NCBI RefSeq assembly: GCF_001639725.1
Contig: NZ_LTAW01000001.1
Coordinates: forward strand, 248,001-312,000
DNA: 64,000 nt
Origin: Marinomonas atlantica
GTDB taxonomy: Bacteria > Pseudomonadota > Gammaproteobacteria > Pseudomonadales > Marinomonadaceae
Direction of reading: 5' to 3'
Shown here in pieces: positions 35,630 through 45,003 of the stretch. Position numbers and translations under genes: made by a program. Below the pieces are notes generated by a model. The model made no database searches and was not told where the DNA came from. It worked only from the letters and a program-made list of their open reading frames with translations. Each line of letters opens with the position of its first letter. Positions within the stretch are counted from its first letter, which is position 1.

Positions 35630-36136
35630 GTTAGGTTCCTGCTCTCTTAAATGTTTTTTATATTTGGTAAACCGTCTGAGTTTACTCAGTAGTTAAGTTT
35701 TAGCAGGATCAGCTGCGTAATTTACAAACAACTCGTAATACTTTGTATCAACAATGTGAAACGGTAAGTAAACGATCACCGCTTCCAGTTGAGCGTTTAG
35801 TGCTGTCAAAAGGGTCGTGAAGCTACTCAGTAACTGACGCTATATGAAGTTATAGAAAGGCCTGAGTAACCTGTTGATATAGAGTGTATGGTCTAAAATG
35901 ACGCATTTAAAACTCAACAAGTGTGTGCTAATTGGAGAAAGGCAGACGAATCATGTCGCTTTAAGGAAGGTTGCACTGAGTGGGAGCGAACATGAAAGCT
36001 AGTGATGGATTTTGAGGCAAAGCCCAAACCCTAAGTGTGCTATTTTCTTTGTTAATTGAAAGGATCTGTCATGCTCCTGTGTGATCCATTGATTTGTTTG
36101 TTATAAGTGTTCGTCATGCGTTTACATTACATCAAT
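35630..36136. other. Intergenic region without a gene
   Basis: About 500 bp separate nhaC from the next operon. It must hold the nhaC promoter. I find no convincing coding frame, repeat or RNA. GTTCGT at 36109-36114 may be a distant half-site of the tor-box-like repeats that follow. Confidence 0.5.
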
Positions 36137-36158
36137 CTGTTTATATTTCGTTCATAAC
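36137..36158 (+). promoter_or_regulatory. Tor-box-like direct repeats upstream of the response regulator
   Basis: CTGTTTATAT at 36137-36146 matches nine of ten positions of the E. coli TorR box CTGTTCATAT, and TCGTTCATAA at 36148-36157 matches seven. The repeats are 11 bp apart, one helical turn. Because the gene downstream is an OmpR/TorR-class response regulator, these may be its autoregulatory sites. Confidence 0.4.
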
Positions 36159-36280
36159 TGGATACTAAAGCAGTGCTTATCTTTTAGAGATTGAGTTGCT
36201 ATAGTCCTATGACATCATCGTCTAATGACGGTTTTATGACGATGTATCTTTCCTTCCCTAATGCTAACTGTGATCAGACT

Positions 36281-37021
36281 ATGCTGACATCTGAAATCAA
36301 AATACTTGTGGTGGACGACTCCAGTGTCACCCGAGAAACATTACAAAGCTACTTTGCTGAAGAAGGCTACAGTGTCGATGGTGTTGATACTGCAGAAGCG
36401 GCTGAGCAGCGTTTAAGCAATGACGTTTATGATCTGGTCTTATTGGACATTCGGTTACCTGGCAAAGATGGCTTAACGCTTACCCGAGAGCTTCGCTCTC
36501 GTTCTGAGATAGGCATTATTTTGGTAACGGGTAAGCAAGATGAGATAGATCGGATTATCGGTCTTGAGTGCGGTGCAGACGAATACGTATGCAAGCCATT
36601 TAACCCCAGAGAAATTCTTGCACGAGGTAAAAACCTTATTCGTCGGGTAAGAGCCCAACGAGACATGAATAAATTCACGGAAGAGCCTGTCTTACGTACT
36701 CTAGGTCCATGGCACCTGGATACTTCCCGTAGAGTGCTTGTCCGCTCTGATCGTACTATCACCCAATTGACAGAAGGCGAGTTTCAACTATTGCTTGCAT
36801 TGATGGAGCATGAGGGCACGCCATTAAGTCGCGATCAATTGATGGACCGCATTAAAAATCGTACTTGGAATGCAACGGATCGAACAATTGATGTGTTGAT
36901 TGGCCGTATTCGTCGCAAGCTTGCTGAAGATCCAGATTGTCCGCCTATGATCATTACAGTTCATGGGGTAGGTTATCTGTTCAGTGTCTCTGCGATTGAA
37001 GATGAGCCATGCGAACCTTAG
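36281..37021 (+). CDS. OmpR/TorR-class response regulator
   Basis: The protein has an N-terminal receiver (ILVVDDSSVTRETLQSYFAE, phosphoacceptor in VLLDIRLPGKDG, LVTGK and YVCKPF) and a C-terminal winged helix (LTEGEFQLLLALMEHEGTPL, then DRTIDVLIGRIRRKL). The open frame reaches back to TTG 36191 with ATGs at 36209 and 36236, but starting at ATG 36281 puts the phosphoacceptor at D56 and the acidic pair at D12-D13, as in typical receivers; ribosome binding sites are weak for all starts. It overlaps the next gene by 13 bp and shares an operon with a binding lipoprotein and a hybrid kinase, so it is the probable output of that sensory chain. Confidence 0.9.
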   Translation: MLTSEIKILVVDDSSVTRETLQSYFAEEGYSVDGVDTAEAAEQRLSNDVYDLVLLDIRLPGKDGLTLTRELRSRSEIGIILVTGKQDEIDRIIGLECGADEYVCKPFNPREILARGKNLIRRVRAQRDMNKFTEEPVLRTLGPWHLDTSRRVLVRSDRTITQLTEGEFQLLLALMEHEGTPLSRDQLMDRIKNRTWNATDRTIDVLIGRIRRKLAEDPDCPPMIITVHGVGYLFSVSAIEDEPCEP

Positions 37022-37833
37022 CTGTTGCACTGAGTGCTCTGCTTTTTAGTGTGTCTAGTTGCGCGACTGAAAGCCTTTTCGATGAATCTTCTGAATTACA
37101 AGGTATGACCGTGCGCCTTTGTGGAACACCGGCTTATCCCCCAGTTTCTTGGGTTACGTCAAGTGGCCGTGTTGAAGGTGTTAATGCCATGCTTGTTCGT
37201 ACTTTACTGAACTCATTTGGCGTTTCAGTGGATGACAGGCAAAGCAGTAACTGGCGGCGATGTTTAAAAGAAGTCGAACTAGGCAATGTTGATGTGATGA
37301 CGGGGTTTCGAACGGAAGCTCGCACCCATTACATGGTGTTCCTAGATACACCGCTTGTTAAAGAAGACATTAACTTATTCTACCCAGCATCTGAACCGAT
37401 TGAATTTAATGGCTGGGCAGGATTATCAGGAAAAAGTATTGGTGTCTTGATGGGCGATAGCTTTGGTGATCGCACAGATGCCGAATTAGCCAAGTATCCA
37501 CGCTTAGAGTGGGTATCCAGTCAAGATCAAAATCTTTTGAAACTAGCGGATCGCCGTCTGGATGCTGTGCCAATGGGTAAGCGCTCTGGGCAACTTCAGA
37601 TAGATGTTTTAGGGTTGGCGGGACAGATTGACTCAGTAGCGACGGATGTCAGTGATTATTGGTACATTGCGATTTCTAAACATTCCCCCTTGATAAAATG
37701 GTTGCCTGAGCTTAATAGCCAGTTAAACGTGCTGTTAAGCGATCCCAAGCTCATTCCTTTGTGGATGGCTCAACAGCGTACTATGTATCTACAAAGCGCC
37801 GAGGCGAAGACTTCTGAGAAGGATATTCCATGA
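37009..37833 (+). CDS. Periplasmic solute-binding lipoprotein (SBP_bac_3-like), sensory operon
   Basis: The 274-residue protein begins [18 protein letters not shown], with a plausible lipobox (VSSC, lipid-anchored at C18) and Ala at the next position. The rest is an SBP_bac_3-type fold: [54 protein letters not shown] and [18 protein letters not shown]. There are no transporter genes nearby. It sits between a response regulator (13-bp overlap) and a hybrid kinase (4-bp overlap), so it probably presents a ligand to that kinase. A cysteine pair (C38 and C78 region) could form a disulfide. Confidence 0.82.
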   Translation: MRTLAVALSALLFSVSSCATESLFDESSELQGMTVRLCGTPAYPPVSWVTSSGRVEGVNAMLVRTLLNSFGVSVDDRQSSNWRRCLKEVELGNVDVMTGFRTEARTHYMVFLDTPLVKEDINLFYPASEPIEFNGWAGLSGKSIGVLMGDSFGDRTDAELAKYPRLEWVSSQDQNLLKLADRRLDAVPMGKRSGQLQIDVLGLAGQIDSVATDVSDYWYIAISKHSPLIKWLPELNSQLNVLLSDPKLIPLWMAQQRTMYLQSAEAKTSEKDIP

Positions 37834-40157
37834 CACGGCCTTCAACATTAGCCAAAGTATTGGGCTACAAACAAGCCCACCCGTTAGCGTATCGTATCTT
37901 TATCAAGTTGATTTCATTGAGCTTATTACTGGCTCTCGTGTCGACCAGCATTCAAGTCTACAATGAATATCGTCGTGAACGCGCTGCACTTCAGCAACAA
38001 ACCGATTTTATCACATCGTCGCATATTGAAGGCATTCGAAAAGGTTTGTGGGACCTTGATCAAGAACAGTTGCTGCTTCAGCTGAAAGGAATTATGAATT
38101 TTTCGAACGTCAATGCCGTAATGTTGCACTCGCAAGATTGGCAAGATGACATTATTGTTGGCGACCTTCCAGAAAGGGCATCCCAAGCTTACGGTACAAC
38201 CTTCGATATTTACTATGAAAACCGAAACGGCTTGCAGACTGAGCGTTTGCTCGGAGAGTTAACGGTATACCACGACATGGTCGCCATCCAATCACGTTTA
38301 TTGCGGTCAGCTGTAGAAATTGCCTTATTCCAAAGTGGCTTAGTATTAGTTAATGGTTTGCTATTATTGCTGATCGTGCATTTTATGGTGATCCGGCATT
38401 TGGAGTATATGTCACGTTATACTCGCTCTGTTGGTGCTGGAAACCTTAAACAAACGTTGCGTCTACCGCATAAAAAGAAAGTAGATCAAGACGATGAATT
38501 GGATGCAGTAGTCAATGCTCTGAACGATATGCGCGAAGCGATTTTAGAAGATATTAAGCAAAAAGACCGGATTGAAGCCGAGTTGCGTTACCACCGAGAT
38601 CAGCTGCAAGAGCAGGTCTTACGCCGCACGCAACGATTACAAGGTGCTAAGGAAGCAGCTGAGCAAGCGAATAAAGCGAAAAGTCAGTTTTTGGCAACCA
38701 TGAGCCATGAAATTAAAACACCGTTGAATGGTATTTTAGGCATGGTGGAATTGTTGCAACGCACCGAGCAAGCCGCTGCAAATCAAGAAAAGCTTGATGC
38801 TATTTATCAGTCTGGCGATGCGTTACTAGAGATTCTAAATGGCTTGCTTGACTATGCGCGTTTAGAGGAGGGTATGTACTGTCCTGAGGTGAGTGTTTTT
38901 TCAATTCAAGAGCTAGTGTCGTCAACCGGCTTGCTGTTTTCTGCCCAAGCAAAAGCTCAAAATAGCCAAATTGTCGTCAATATCAATGAGGAACTAGCTG
39001 AACACTATTCTGGTGGTGCTGGAGCGTTACGTCAGATTTTGTCGAATCTCGTATCGAATGCCATTAAATTTACTGAGGCAGGTACCGTGACCATTACGGT
39101 GATGCCCGCTAACGACCCAGACCACAGCGATGGTGTGTTTTTTGAAGTAGAAGACACTGGTATTGGTATATCGGAAGACTATTTAACGCAGATTTTCGAG
39201 CGCTTTAGCCAAGCAGACGAAAGCATTACCCGCCGCTTCGGTGGTACTGGTTTAGGGCTGGCCATTACAGCTCAGTTGGTAAAGGTGTTGCAGGGTGAAA
39301 TTGGTGTGACCAGTGAAGTAGGGCATGGCAGCCTATTTTGGTTTTACGTGCCACTTGCCCCAGTAGCCACTGAAACAAGGCATGCACCTGTACCGGCAGA
39401 GGACGTGCTATCAGCGTTGCCTCCTATGTCGATTCTATTAGTAGAAGACACGCCGATAAACCAAGCTGTGACAATAGAGTTATTGACGCAAGATGGTCAC
39501 CGAGTGACGTTGGCTGAAAATGGTACTCAGGCTCTCGCAGCCATTGCCTCGGATCCATTTGATCTGATTTTAATGGATATTCACCTGCCCAACATGAGCG
39601 GTTTAGAAATCGCACAACGCATTCGTTCCGAGTCTGGTGTAAACCAGCACACACCTGTCGTAGCCTTGACGGCCAATGTTCAACCCAGCAATGTGCAAAA
39701 GTGTCATGCAGCCGGTATTTGGGCGGTATTACCTAAGCCGTTTAAACAAGAATCGTTGCAGCAAATTATGCGTACTCAAACAGCCCCGTCGACTTCGCTT
39801 AAAGAAACACAAGGTGATTCTGAGTTAATTGATCCAGTTCTTCTACGGTCACACTTATCCGCTTTAGGTGAACAACGGCTGCGTAAGTTGTTAATCAGTT
39901 TAGAGCATGCCATGGCTGAAGGTTTGACAGATCTAAAGCAAATGCACGCTGAGCAAGATGATTACGAGGTAGCGGATATTGCGCACCGATTGGCCGGTGA
40001 CGCGGATGCGGTTGGCGCACTACAGCTTGCTAATTTACTACGACAATTAGAAACAGCGGCCAATGTTGGTCAACTAAAGGATTTTGAACACCTTGTTACG
40101 ACGCTGCAACACAGTGTGAGAAATACACTAGCAGAGTTTGATGCCATATTGGCTTAA
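37830..40157 (+). CDS. Hybrid sensor histidine kinase (HAMP, HisKA, HATPase, REC, Hpt)
   Basis: This 775-residue inner-membrane protein has a first helix (about 25-45), a periplasmic sensor of about 120 residues with the motif [20 protein letters not shown], a second helix (about 165-190) and HAMP. The kinase core follows: [11 protein letters not shown] (phosphohistidine H293) and ATPase boxes [24 protein letters not shown] and [11 protein letters not shown] receiver ([10 protein letters not shown]583) and a C-terminal Hpt ([16 protein letters not shown]719) complete a four-step phosphorelay. It should pass phosphate to the OmpR-class regulator two genes upstream. The order of domains matches TorS/ArcB-like kinases, but the sensor is shorter than in TorS. 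Confidence 0.92.
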   Translation: MTRPSTLAKVLGYKQAHPLAYRIFIKLISLSLLLALVSTSIQVYNEYRRERAALQQQTDFITSSHIEGIRKGLWDLDQEQLLLQLKGIMNFSNVNAVMLHSQDWQDDIIVGDLPERASQAYGTTFDIYYENRNGLQTERLLGELTVYHDMVAIQSRLLRSAVEIALFQSGLVLVNGLLLLLIVHFMVIRHLEYMSRYTRSVGAGNLKQTLRLPHKKKVDQDDELDAVVNALNDMREAILEDIKQKDRIEAELRYHRDQLQEQVLRRTQRLQGAKEAAEQANKAKSQFLATMSHEIKTPLNGILGMVELLQRTEQAAANQEKLDAIYQSGDALLEILNGLLDYARLEEGMYCPEVSVFSIQELVSSTGLLFSAQAKAQNSQIVVNINEELAEHYSGGAGALRQILSNLVSNAIKFTEAGTVTITVMPANDPDHSDGVFFEVEDTGIGISEDYLTQIFERFSQADESITRRFGGTGLGLAITAQLVKVLQGEIGVTSEVGHGSLFWFYVPLAPVATETRHAPVPAEDVLSALPPMSILLVEDTPINQAVTIELLTQDGHRVTLAENGTQALAAIASDPFDLILMDIHLPNMSGLEIAQRIRSESGVNQHTPVVALTANVQPSNVQKCHAAGIWAVLPKPFKQESLQQIMRTQTAPSTSLKETQGDSELIDPVLLRSHLSALGEQRLRKLLISLEHAMAEGLTDLKQMHAEQDDYEVADIAHRLAGDADAVGALQLANLLRQLETAANVGQLKDFEHLVTTLQHSVRNTLAEFDAILA

Positions 40158-40194
40158 TGTACTTTAGCTTCCAAACCTTAGACACGGAGTGACG

Positions 40195-41091
40195 ATGTCA
40201 AACATGGATTCGACGGCAAAATCAGGCATGCTTTATGGGATTACCGCGTTTCTATTGTGGTCTATCGCTCCGTTGTATTTTAAAACCATTGACCACATAC
40301 CCGCGTTGGATATTTTATCGCATCGGATCTTATGGTCATTTGTGGTAGTCGTGATACTGATGACAGCGATGCGCAAATGGCGAGCGTTAAAGCAGGCTTT
40401 AAGCACAAAGGTATTGCTGGCGGTTGCAGTGTCCTCGGTATTAATTGCGGTGAACTGGGGGACTTACATTTATGCGGTGAACAGCGAGCAGCTACTGAGC
40501 GCGAGTTTGGGTTATTACATCAACCCTTTAGTTAGCATTGTATTGGGGATGGTGTTTTTTAAGGATCGCCTTGATCGACCAAAACAGTGGGCAGCTTGGC
40601 TGTGCCTGTTAGCCGTGGTGTTTGAGGTAATTCAATTCGGACGCTTACCATGGATAGCTCTAACACTGGCGCTGAGCTTTGGTTTGTATGGATTAGTGCG
40701 AAAGAAAATCGCCTTAGATAGCTTTATGGGTATGACGTTAGAAACGGCTATTTTGATGCCTTACGCGCTGTCTCAGCTGTATTGGTTTGGTGCAGATTTT
40801 GGTTTTATGCAGAGCGGCCAGTGGGCGTCTAGTTTACTTCTAATGGCCGCAGGGCCAGTCACTATGGTGCCGCTAATGTGTTTTGCTGCGGCCGCAAACC
40901 GAATCAGTTTGGTGACCTTGGGCTTTTTTCAATACATTGGACCCAGTGCCATGTTCTTGTTGGCCGTCTTTCTTTACGACGAACCGTTCTCCAGTGAGAA
41001 ACTGGTTACTTTTGGGTTAATTTGGGCGGCTTTAGCCATGTTAATTGTCAGCTCGATTAAGCAACTGCGCAAACAGAAACAGGCGCTTTAG
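40195..41091 (+). CDS. rarD: EamA-family transporter RarD
   Basis: This protein of about 298 residues has ten transmembrane helices and the RarD wording KSGMLYGITAFLLWSIAPLY, FKTIDHIPALDILSHRILWS, NWGTYIYAVNSEQLLSASLG and GYYINPLVSI. RarD belongs to the drug/metabolite transporter superfamily; its name comes from a chloramphenicol-sensitivity phenotype, and the natural substrate is unknown. GTG 40189 also lies in frame, but ATG 40195 is correctly spaced after GGAG. It begins 37 bp after the hybrid-kinase stop and ends before a hairpin. Confidence 0.9.
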   Translation: MSNMDSTAKSGMLYGITAFLLWSIAPLYFKTIDHIPALDILSHRILWSFVVVVILMTAMRKWRALKQALSTKVLLAVAVSSVLIAVNWGTYIYAVNSEQLLSASLGYYINPLVSIVLGMVFFKDRLDRPKQWAAWLCLLAVVFEVIQFGRLPWIALTLALSFGLYGLVRKKIALDSFMGMTLETAILMPYALSQLYWFGADFGFMQSGQWASSLLLMAAGPVTMVPLMCFAAAANRISLVTLGFFQYIGPSAMFLLAVFLYDEPFSSEKLVTFGLIWAALAMLIVSSIKQLRKQKQAL

Positions 41092-41101
41092 CAACACAGA
41101 A

Positions 41102-41130
41102 AATAGCCAACCCTTCGAGGGTTGGCTATT
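41102..41130. terminator. Hairpin between convergent rarD and repeat-protein genes
   Basis: AATAGCCAACCC (41102-41113) pairs exactly with GGGTTGGCTATT (41119-41130) across a five-base loop. The T-tract is weak, so termination is probable, not certain. Confidence 0.65.
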
Positions 41131-41153
41131 ACGCTACGATTATTGAGAGGCTA

Positions 41154-42848
41154 TTATGCAATCACATCTTCAGTCGTTTGCTGCTGTACACCGATTAGGT
41201 AATCGCCGGTGGCACCTGGATTCGCATCCGATGCACCAATGAAGTAGGTGCCAGACTCTTCGGCAGTGAAGGACAGGATGCCATCTTCATTACCCTCTTC
41301 AAGGGCTAGCGCTAATTCACCGTCGTTGTCCATAACGGCTAGCTGACCAGACTCTAGAGCATCGCTTTCCATGGAGATATCATAGGTCATGCCTGCTTCT
41401 AGGGAGGTGGCGAACCAGTCCTCATCGCCTGCGAAGTCTAGTGAGCTTTCAACTGTACTGCCGACATCCAGTAGGCTAGTTGTGAGAATGTCTGCAGATA
41501 CGTCGTCTTCATCCAGCTCAGGAATCTCAATGGTATCTTGCCCGTCAGTGGTTAACGCTAATGTGTAGTCTCCGATAGCGGCGCTAGAGAGATCACTTGC
41601 ATCAAGAAAGTAGGCTCCTGCTTCTTCTGCTGTGAAACTAATGTCTACATCATCACCCGTAATACTGAAATTATTTTCAACCGTTTGGCCTTCCGCATCA
41701 CGTAGCACTAGAGCAGGGATTTCAACATTCTCAGAGGAAAATGTCATAGTGTAGTTGGTGCCTGCTTCAAGGTTCATTGAGTACCAATCTGAATCACCTG
41801 CTTGTTCGAATGTCCCTTGTACTTCCGTGTTGGCAACAATGGCACCCGCTGTCATGGTATCTGCTGTAAAATCATCTACAATCGTATCATCTGGTGATTC
41901 GTCAACAGGATCGGTTTCAGAGCCGTCTTGTGGATCTTCGGTCTCATCGACTGGATCGGTTTCAGAGCCGTCTTGTGGGTCTTCGGTCTCATCGACGGGA
42001 TCGGTTTCAGAGCCGTCTTGTGGATCTTCGGTCTCATCGACTGGATCGGTTTCAGAGCCATCTTGTGGGTCTTCGGTCTCATCGACGGGATCGGTTTCAG
42101 AGCCGTCTTGTGGGTCTTCGGTCTCATCGACTGGGTCGGTTTCAGAGCCATCTTGCGGGTCTTCTGTTTCATCGACTGGGTCGGTTTCAGAGCCATCTTG
42201 TGGGTCTTCTGTCTCATCGACTGGGTCGGTTTCATCGTCTGGATCGGTTTCAGAGCCGTCTTGTGGATCTTCGGTCTCATCGACTGGATCAGTGTCATCT
42301 GACGCCGTAACGCTGATGTTGTAGTTACCAGAAGCATCGTCTTCTAGATCAGATAAATCCAAGTAGAAAACGCCTGACTGTGGCGCAGTGAAACTGAATG
42401 ATGTATTGGTTTCATCGTCTTCTTGAGCATCGCTTGAAATACGCTCGCCATCACTGTTGCGTAACACTAAATAAGGTGAAGAAAGTTCGTCGCTAGTAAC
42501 AGTGAAAGAGTAGTTTTCGCCTTCTTCTAATTCAATAGAGTACAGGTCGTTTTCCATGTCTGTATCAATGCTGGCATCCAGTGCCGTGTTCAGCTCTAGC
42601 GCTGTCGCATTGCTACCATAATTGTCTTCTGTGGTTTCTTCTTGCTGCTCAAATAGCGCCTCAAGACCGTTTTGTGCAAAGTAACGAACGATTTGACCTG
42701 GTGGTAAGCTGTCAAGAACTTGGGCAACGTAATCTGATGTAAGGCTTTGCTGATTCAGGTTGTCGAGCAAATATTCTGGTGTGCTCATATTGTCCTTCGC
42801 TGTGTCTAGTGCATTGCCTTGATTTGAAAATTGCTTTGCTGATTTCAT
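41154..42848 (-). CDS. Acidic protein with pre-peptidase (PPC)-like domains and 15-residue tandem repeats
   Basis: The 564-residue, extremely Asp/Glu-rich protein has three domains of the bacterial pre-peptidase C-terminal (PPC) type: NDLYSIELEEGENYSFTVTS (about residue 105 onward), SDWYSMNLEAGTNYTMTFSS and EDWFATSLEAGMTYDISMES, each ending with a phrase like GVFYLDLSDLEDDASGNYNI. Between the first and second, eight copies of the unit DPVDETEDPQDGSET form a linker of 126 residues. There is no classical signal peptide; the first 65 residues (including STPEYLLDNLNQQSLTSDYV) resemble no family I know. Secretion by a type I system or a leaderless route is a guess. It probably lies at the surface and may bind calcium. 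It is transcribed alone. Confidence 0.75.
   Translation of the reverse strand: MKSAKQFSNQGNALDTAKDNMSTPEYLLDNLNQQSLTSDYVAQVLDSLPPGQIVRYFAQNGLEALFEQQEETTEDNYGSNATALELNTALDASIDTDMENDLYSIELEEGENYSFTVTSDELSSPYLVLRNSDGERISSDAQEDDETNTSFSFTAPQSGVFYLDLSDLEDDASGNYNISVTASDDTDPVDETEDPQDGSETDPDDETDPVDETEDPQDGSETDPVDETEDPQDGSETDPVDETEDPQDGSETDPVDETEDPQDGSETDPVDETEDPQDGSETDPVDETEDPQDGSETDPVDETEDPQDGSETDPVDESPDDTIVDDFTADTMTAGAIVANTEVQGTFEQAGDSDWYSMNLEAGTNYTMTFSSENVEIPALVLRDAEGQTVENNFSITGDDVDISFTAEEAGAYFLDASDLSSAAIGDYTLALTTDGQDTIEIPELDEDDVSADILTTSLLDVGSTVESSLDFAGDEDWFATSLEAGMTYDISMESDALESGQLAVMDNDGELALALEEGNEDGILSFTAEESGTYFIGASDANPGATGDYLIGVQQQTTEDVIA
41913..42290. repeat. 45-bp in-frame tandem repeats
   Basis: Eight copies of a 45-bp unit (seven contiguous, then one after an 18-bp partial unit) span 378 bp. 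Unit-to-unit differences are mostly silent third-position changes such as GTCTTG/ATCTTG and GGATCT/GGGTCT. Because 45 is divisible by three, the array keeps several frames open on both strands, which creates spurious ORFs. It is a likely site of copy-number change by slippage or recombination. Confidence 0.9.
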
Positions 42849-43244
42849 GAAGACCTCCGTCCTAAGTTTGGTTTCAAAGTGTTAAGCGATGAAGATATTC
42901 GCTAACACGCCATTCAAGATAAGAGAATCGTTTCAAAGATGGTGTCAGGTGAATGTTAAGGTTCAGAAAAGCTTGTTCTGGAAAACTTACGTATTGAAAG
43001 GGTCAGTGTAAATTCACTAGCAATCGGATTTAAAAGTATAACTGTTTGAATTTTTTAATTATTTTTTTCGCTTCTCGCGTGAAGTGTGGCCTATACAAAA
43101 CTAAGATAATGGCAAGGCCTTGGAATATCTGCATGATAATTGTTCTTAACAACATAAAGAGATTAGAGGATGTTGCAAGCATTACGACTTTACAGGCGGT
43201 AATGCTTGATAGAATCTTGAAGGTCGGAAAATCGCTAAGCGGTT
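42849..43244. other. Intergenic region without a supported gene
   Basis: This stretch of about 396 bp separates the repeat-protein gene from the TauE-type gene, both on the minus strand. It carries the repeat-protein promoter. Short AT-rich frames at 43030-43302 (minus) and 43046-43270 (plus) overlap each other and the tauE-type gene, and neither has a family signature. Confidence 0.45.
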
Positions 43245-43970
43245 TTAGGAAAAGAAAATTAACTTCATAGCCGCGATGCATGACATAAGACGAATCAGCC
43301 ATTTAAAGTGTGCCGGTGTTACATGTTTTAAAAAGTGGTAGCCGATGAACGCACCTATTAATAGCCCTGGTAGAGCATACGCACCAATGGTTAAGCTTTC
43401 TTGGGTTAGTAGCCCGAGACCTAAATACATTGGCAACTTAATGACATCAATGATCAGAAAGGCCCAAGCACGAGTGCTGATGTAACTTTCTTTGCTAAGC
43501 TTTTGCTCCATTAAAAATAAGCTAAATAGAGGTCCTGCGGCATTTGCAACCATCGTAACCAATCCACCTGCTAGCCCCATAAGATAGGCCGTTATCGGCT
43601 TTTGCATAAAATTACTCGGCCGTGCATCCAAGTAAAGCCCCAAAAGTATCATCGAAATAATGATCACACCGAGTAGTGTGACGAACTGATCAGCGTTTAA
43701 GTCGGCGAGTAGGTATGAACCGATAAGCAACCCTATGAAAGCCAGTGGTAAAAAACGTGCCAGTACCCGCCATGAAATGTTTTTTCGATAGCTGCTCGCT
43801 GCCATCAAGTCAGTAATAATATACAAAGGCAGTAAAGCTCCGAGTGCTTCAGGGCCTGGAAAAGCGATCATGACGATCGGCAATATGATTAACCCCATCC
43901 CCCCTACGGAAAATTTTGAAAAACCAGTCACTACGCCAGCAATAAACATCACCACAAATGCGGTTGTCAC
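43245..43970 (-). CDS. TauE/SafE-family anion permease
   Basis: This 241-residue membrane protein has about eight helices and TauE/SafE (DUF81) motifs: FIAGVVTGFSKFSVGGMGLI at the N-terminus and GLAGGLVTMVANAAGPLFSL in the middle, where the two halves repeat the G-x-x-x-G pattern. The family exports or imports sulfonates, sulfite or organic acids. It is divergent from a LysR regulator 109 bp away, probably its controller. The substrate is unknown. Confidence 0.87.
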   Translation of the reverse strand: MTTAFVVMFIAGVVTGFSKFSVGGMGLIILPIVMIAFPGPEALGALLPLYIITDLMAASSYRKNISWRVLARFLPLAFIGLLIGSYLLADLNADQFVTLLGVIIISMILLGLYLDARPSNFMQKPITAYLMGLAGGLVTMVANAAGPLFSLFLMEQKLSKESYISTRAWAFLIIDVIKLPMYLGLGLLTQESLTIGAYALPGLLIGAFIGYHFLKHVTPAHFKWLIRLMSCIAAMKLIFFS

Positions 43971-44079
43971 GATAATCCTCCTTGGTTCTGAGTATGTTGC
44001 TTGATGAGGGTTAGCATAACGGTAATAATGAAATAAAAATAATTTCGTTTTCTAATTGTTATGAAAGGAAAATCATATC

Positions 44080-44976
44080 ATGAAGCTGGATCAACTCAGA
44101 GCCTTCATTGCGGTGGTCGAAATGGGCAGTTTTCGTGCTGCAGCGGATGCAATACATAAGACACAGCCGAGTATCAGTGCTGCCGTCAAAGCCTTGGAAG
44201 GGCAGTATGGTATCCAATTATTGGATCGTGATAGCTACCGCCCCACGCTCACAGCGGAGGGCAAAGCCTTTTTTAAGCAGAGTAAGAAGCTGATTCTTCA
44301 AGTGAATCAGTTAGAGCACCTCGGACACCATTTAGCTCAAGGTACAGAGCAGCAGCCGTTGCGCTTGTGTATCAGTCAGATGAGTCTTACTCAACCAATT
44401 ATAAATTTACTCAAAGCCTTTGAAGAGGCTCATCCTGCAGTTTCTATAGAGCTTACGACGAATCATCTAAATGGTGTACAAGAGCACCTTATTAAAGATA
44501 ATTCAGAGGTCGCAATTGGCCCCAGTTATGGACTTGATGATCGGCATATCTTTGTTGAGGTGGGAAAATTGGAAATGACATGTGTCGTACATCCAGACCT
44601 GCTGCCCGCACTGCAAGCAGGGTCACAAAAAGTGAAGCAGCAGGCCTTGTATACTTTACCGCAAATCTTAGCCAGTCGCTTAGCTGAAGAGCAAGAGCAT
44701 CGTTTTGTCTTACCAACGGGAAGACGCTGGCACGTGAACGATTTTCAAGCCAAGAAAACCTTGGTACAAGCGGGCATGGGCTGGGCGCGTATGCCTCATT
44801 ACATGATCAAGGACTCTCTAGAGGAAGGTCGGTTGGTACGTATGGATGTGGAAAACTTCAGCTCCCATAGTCAGTTTCCTCTGTTTATGATTCGTCTTAG
44901 AAATCAGACTTTGAGCCATGAAGCACATCAATTTTGGAGTTTTATTAAAGAAGCTCTGAAACAACGCCCAAGTTAA
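44080..44976 (+). CDS. LysR-family transcriptional regulator
   Basis: The 298-residue protein has the N-terminal HTH MKLDQLRAFIAVVEMGSFRA with AADAIHKTQPSISAAVKALE and a LLDRDSYRPTLTAEG hinge, then a LysR effector domain. It is divergent from the TauE-type permease gene, separated by 109 bp of AT-rich DNA, so permease regulation is the natural inference. The inducer is unknown. Confidence 0.9.
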   Translation: MKLDQLRAFIAVVEMGSFRAAADAIHKTQPSISAAVKALEGQYGIQLLDRDSYRPTLTAEGKAFFKQSKKLILQVNQLEHLGHHLAQGTEQQPLRLCISQMSLTQPIINLLKAFEEAHPAVSIELTTNHLNGVQEHLIKDNSEVAIGPSYGLDDRHIFVEVGKLEMTCVVHPDLLPALQAGSQKVKQQALYTLPQILASRLAEEQEHRFVLPTGRRWHVNDFQAKKTLVQAGMGWARMPHYMIKDSLEEGRLVRMDVENFSSHSQFPLFMIRLRNQTLSHEAHQFWSFIKEALKQRPS

Positions 44977-45003
44977 AGGTTGTCTGCTTGCATTAAGTGT
45001 TGA

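Noticed and set aside
41755-42337. Long open frames on the opposite strand and in other frames across the 45-bp repeats
   Set aside because: A period divisible by three keeps several frames open; they encode only low-complexity repetition and lack starts with ribosome binding sites.
43030-43302. Small hydrophobic frames on both strands between the repeat-protein and TauE-type genes
   Set aside because: They overlap each other and the tauE-type gene and show no conserved motif.
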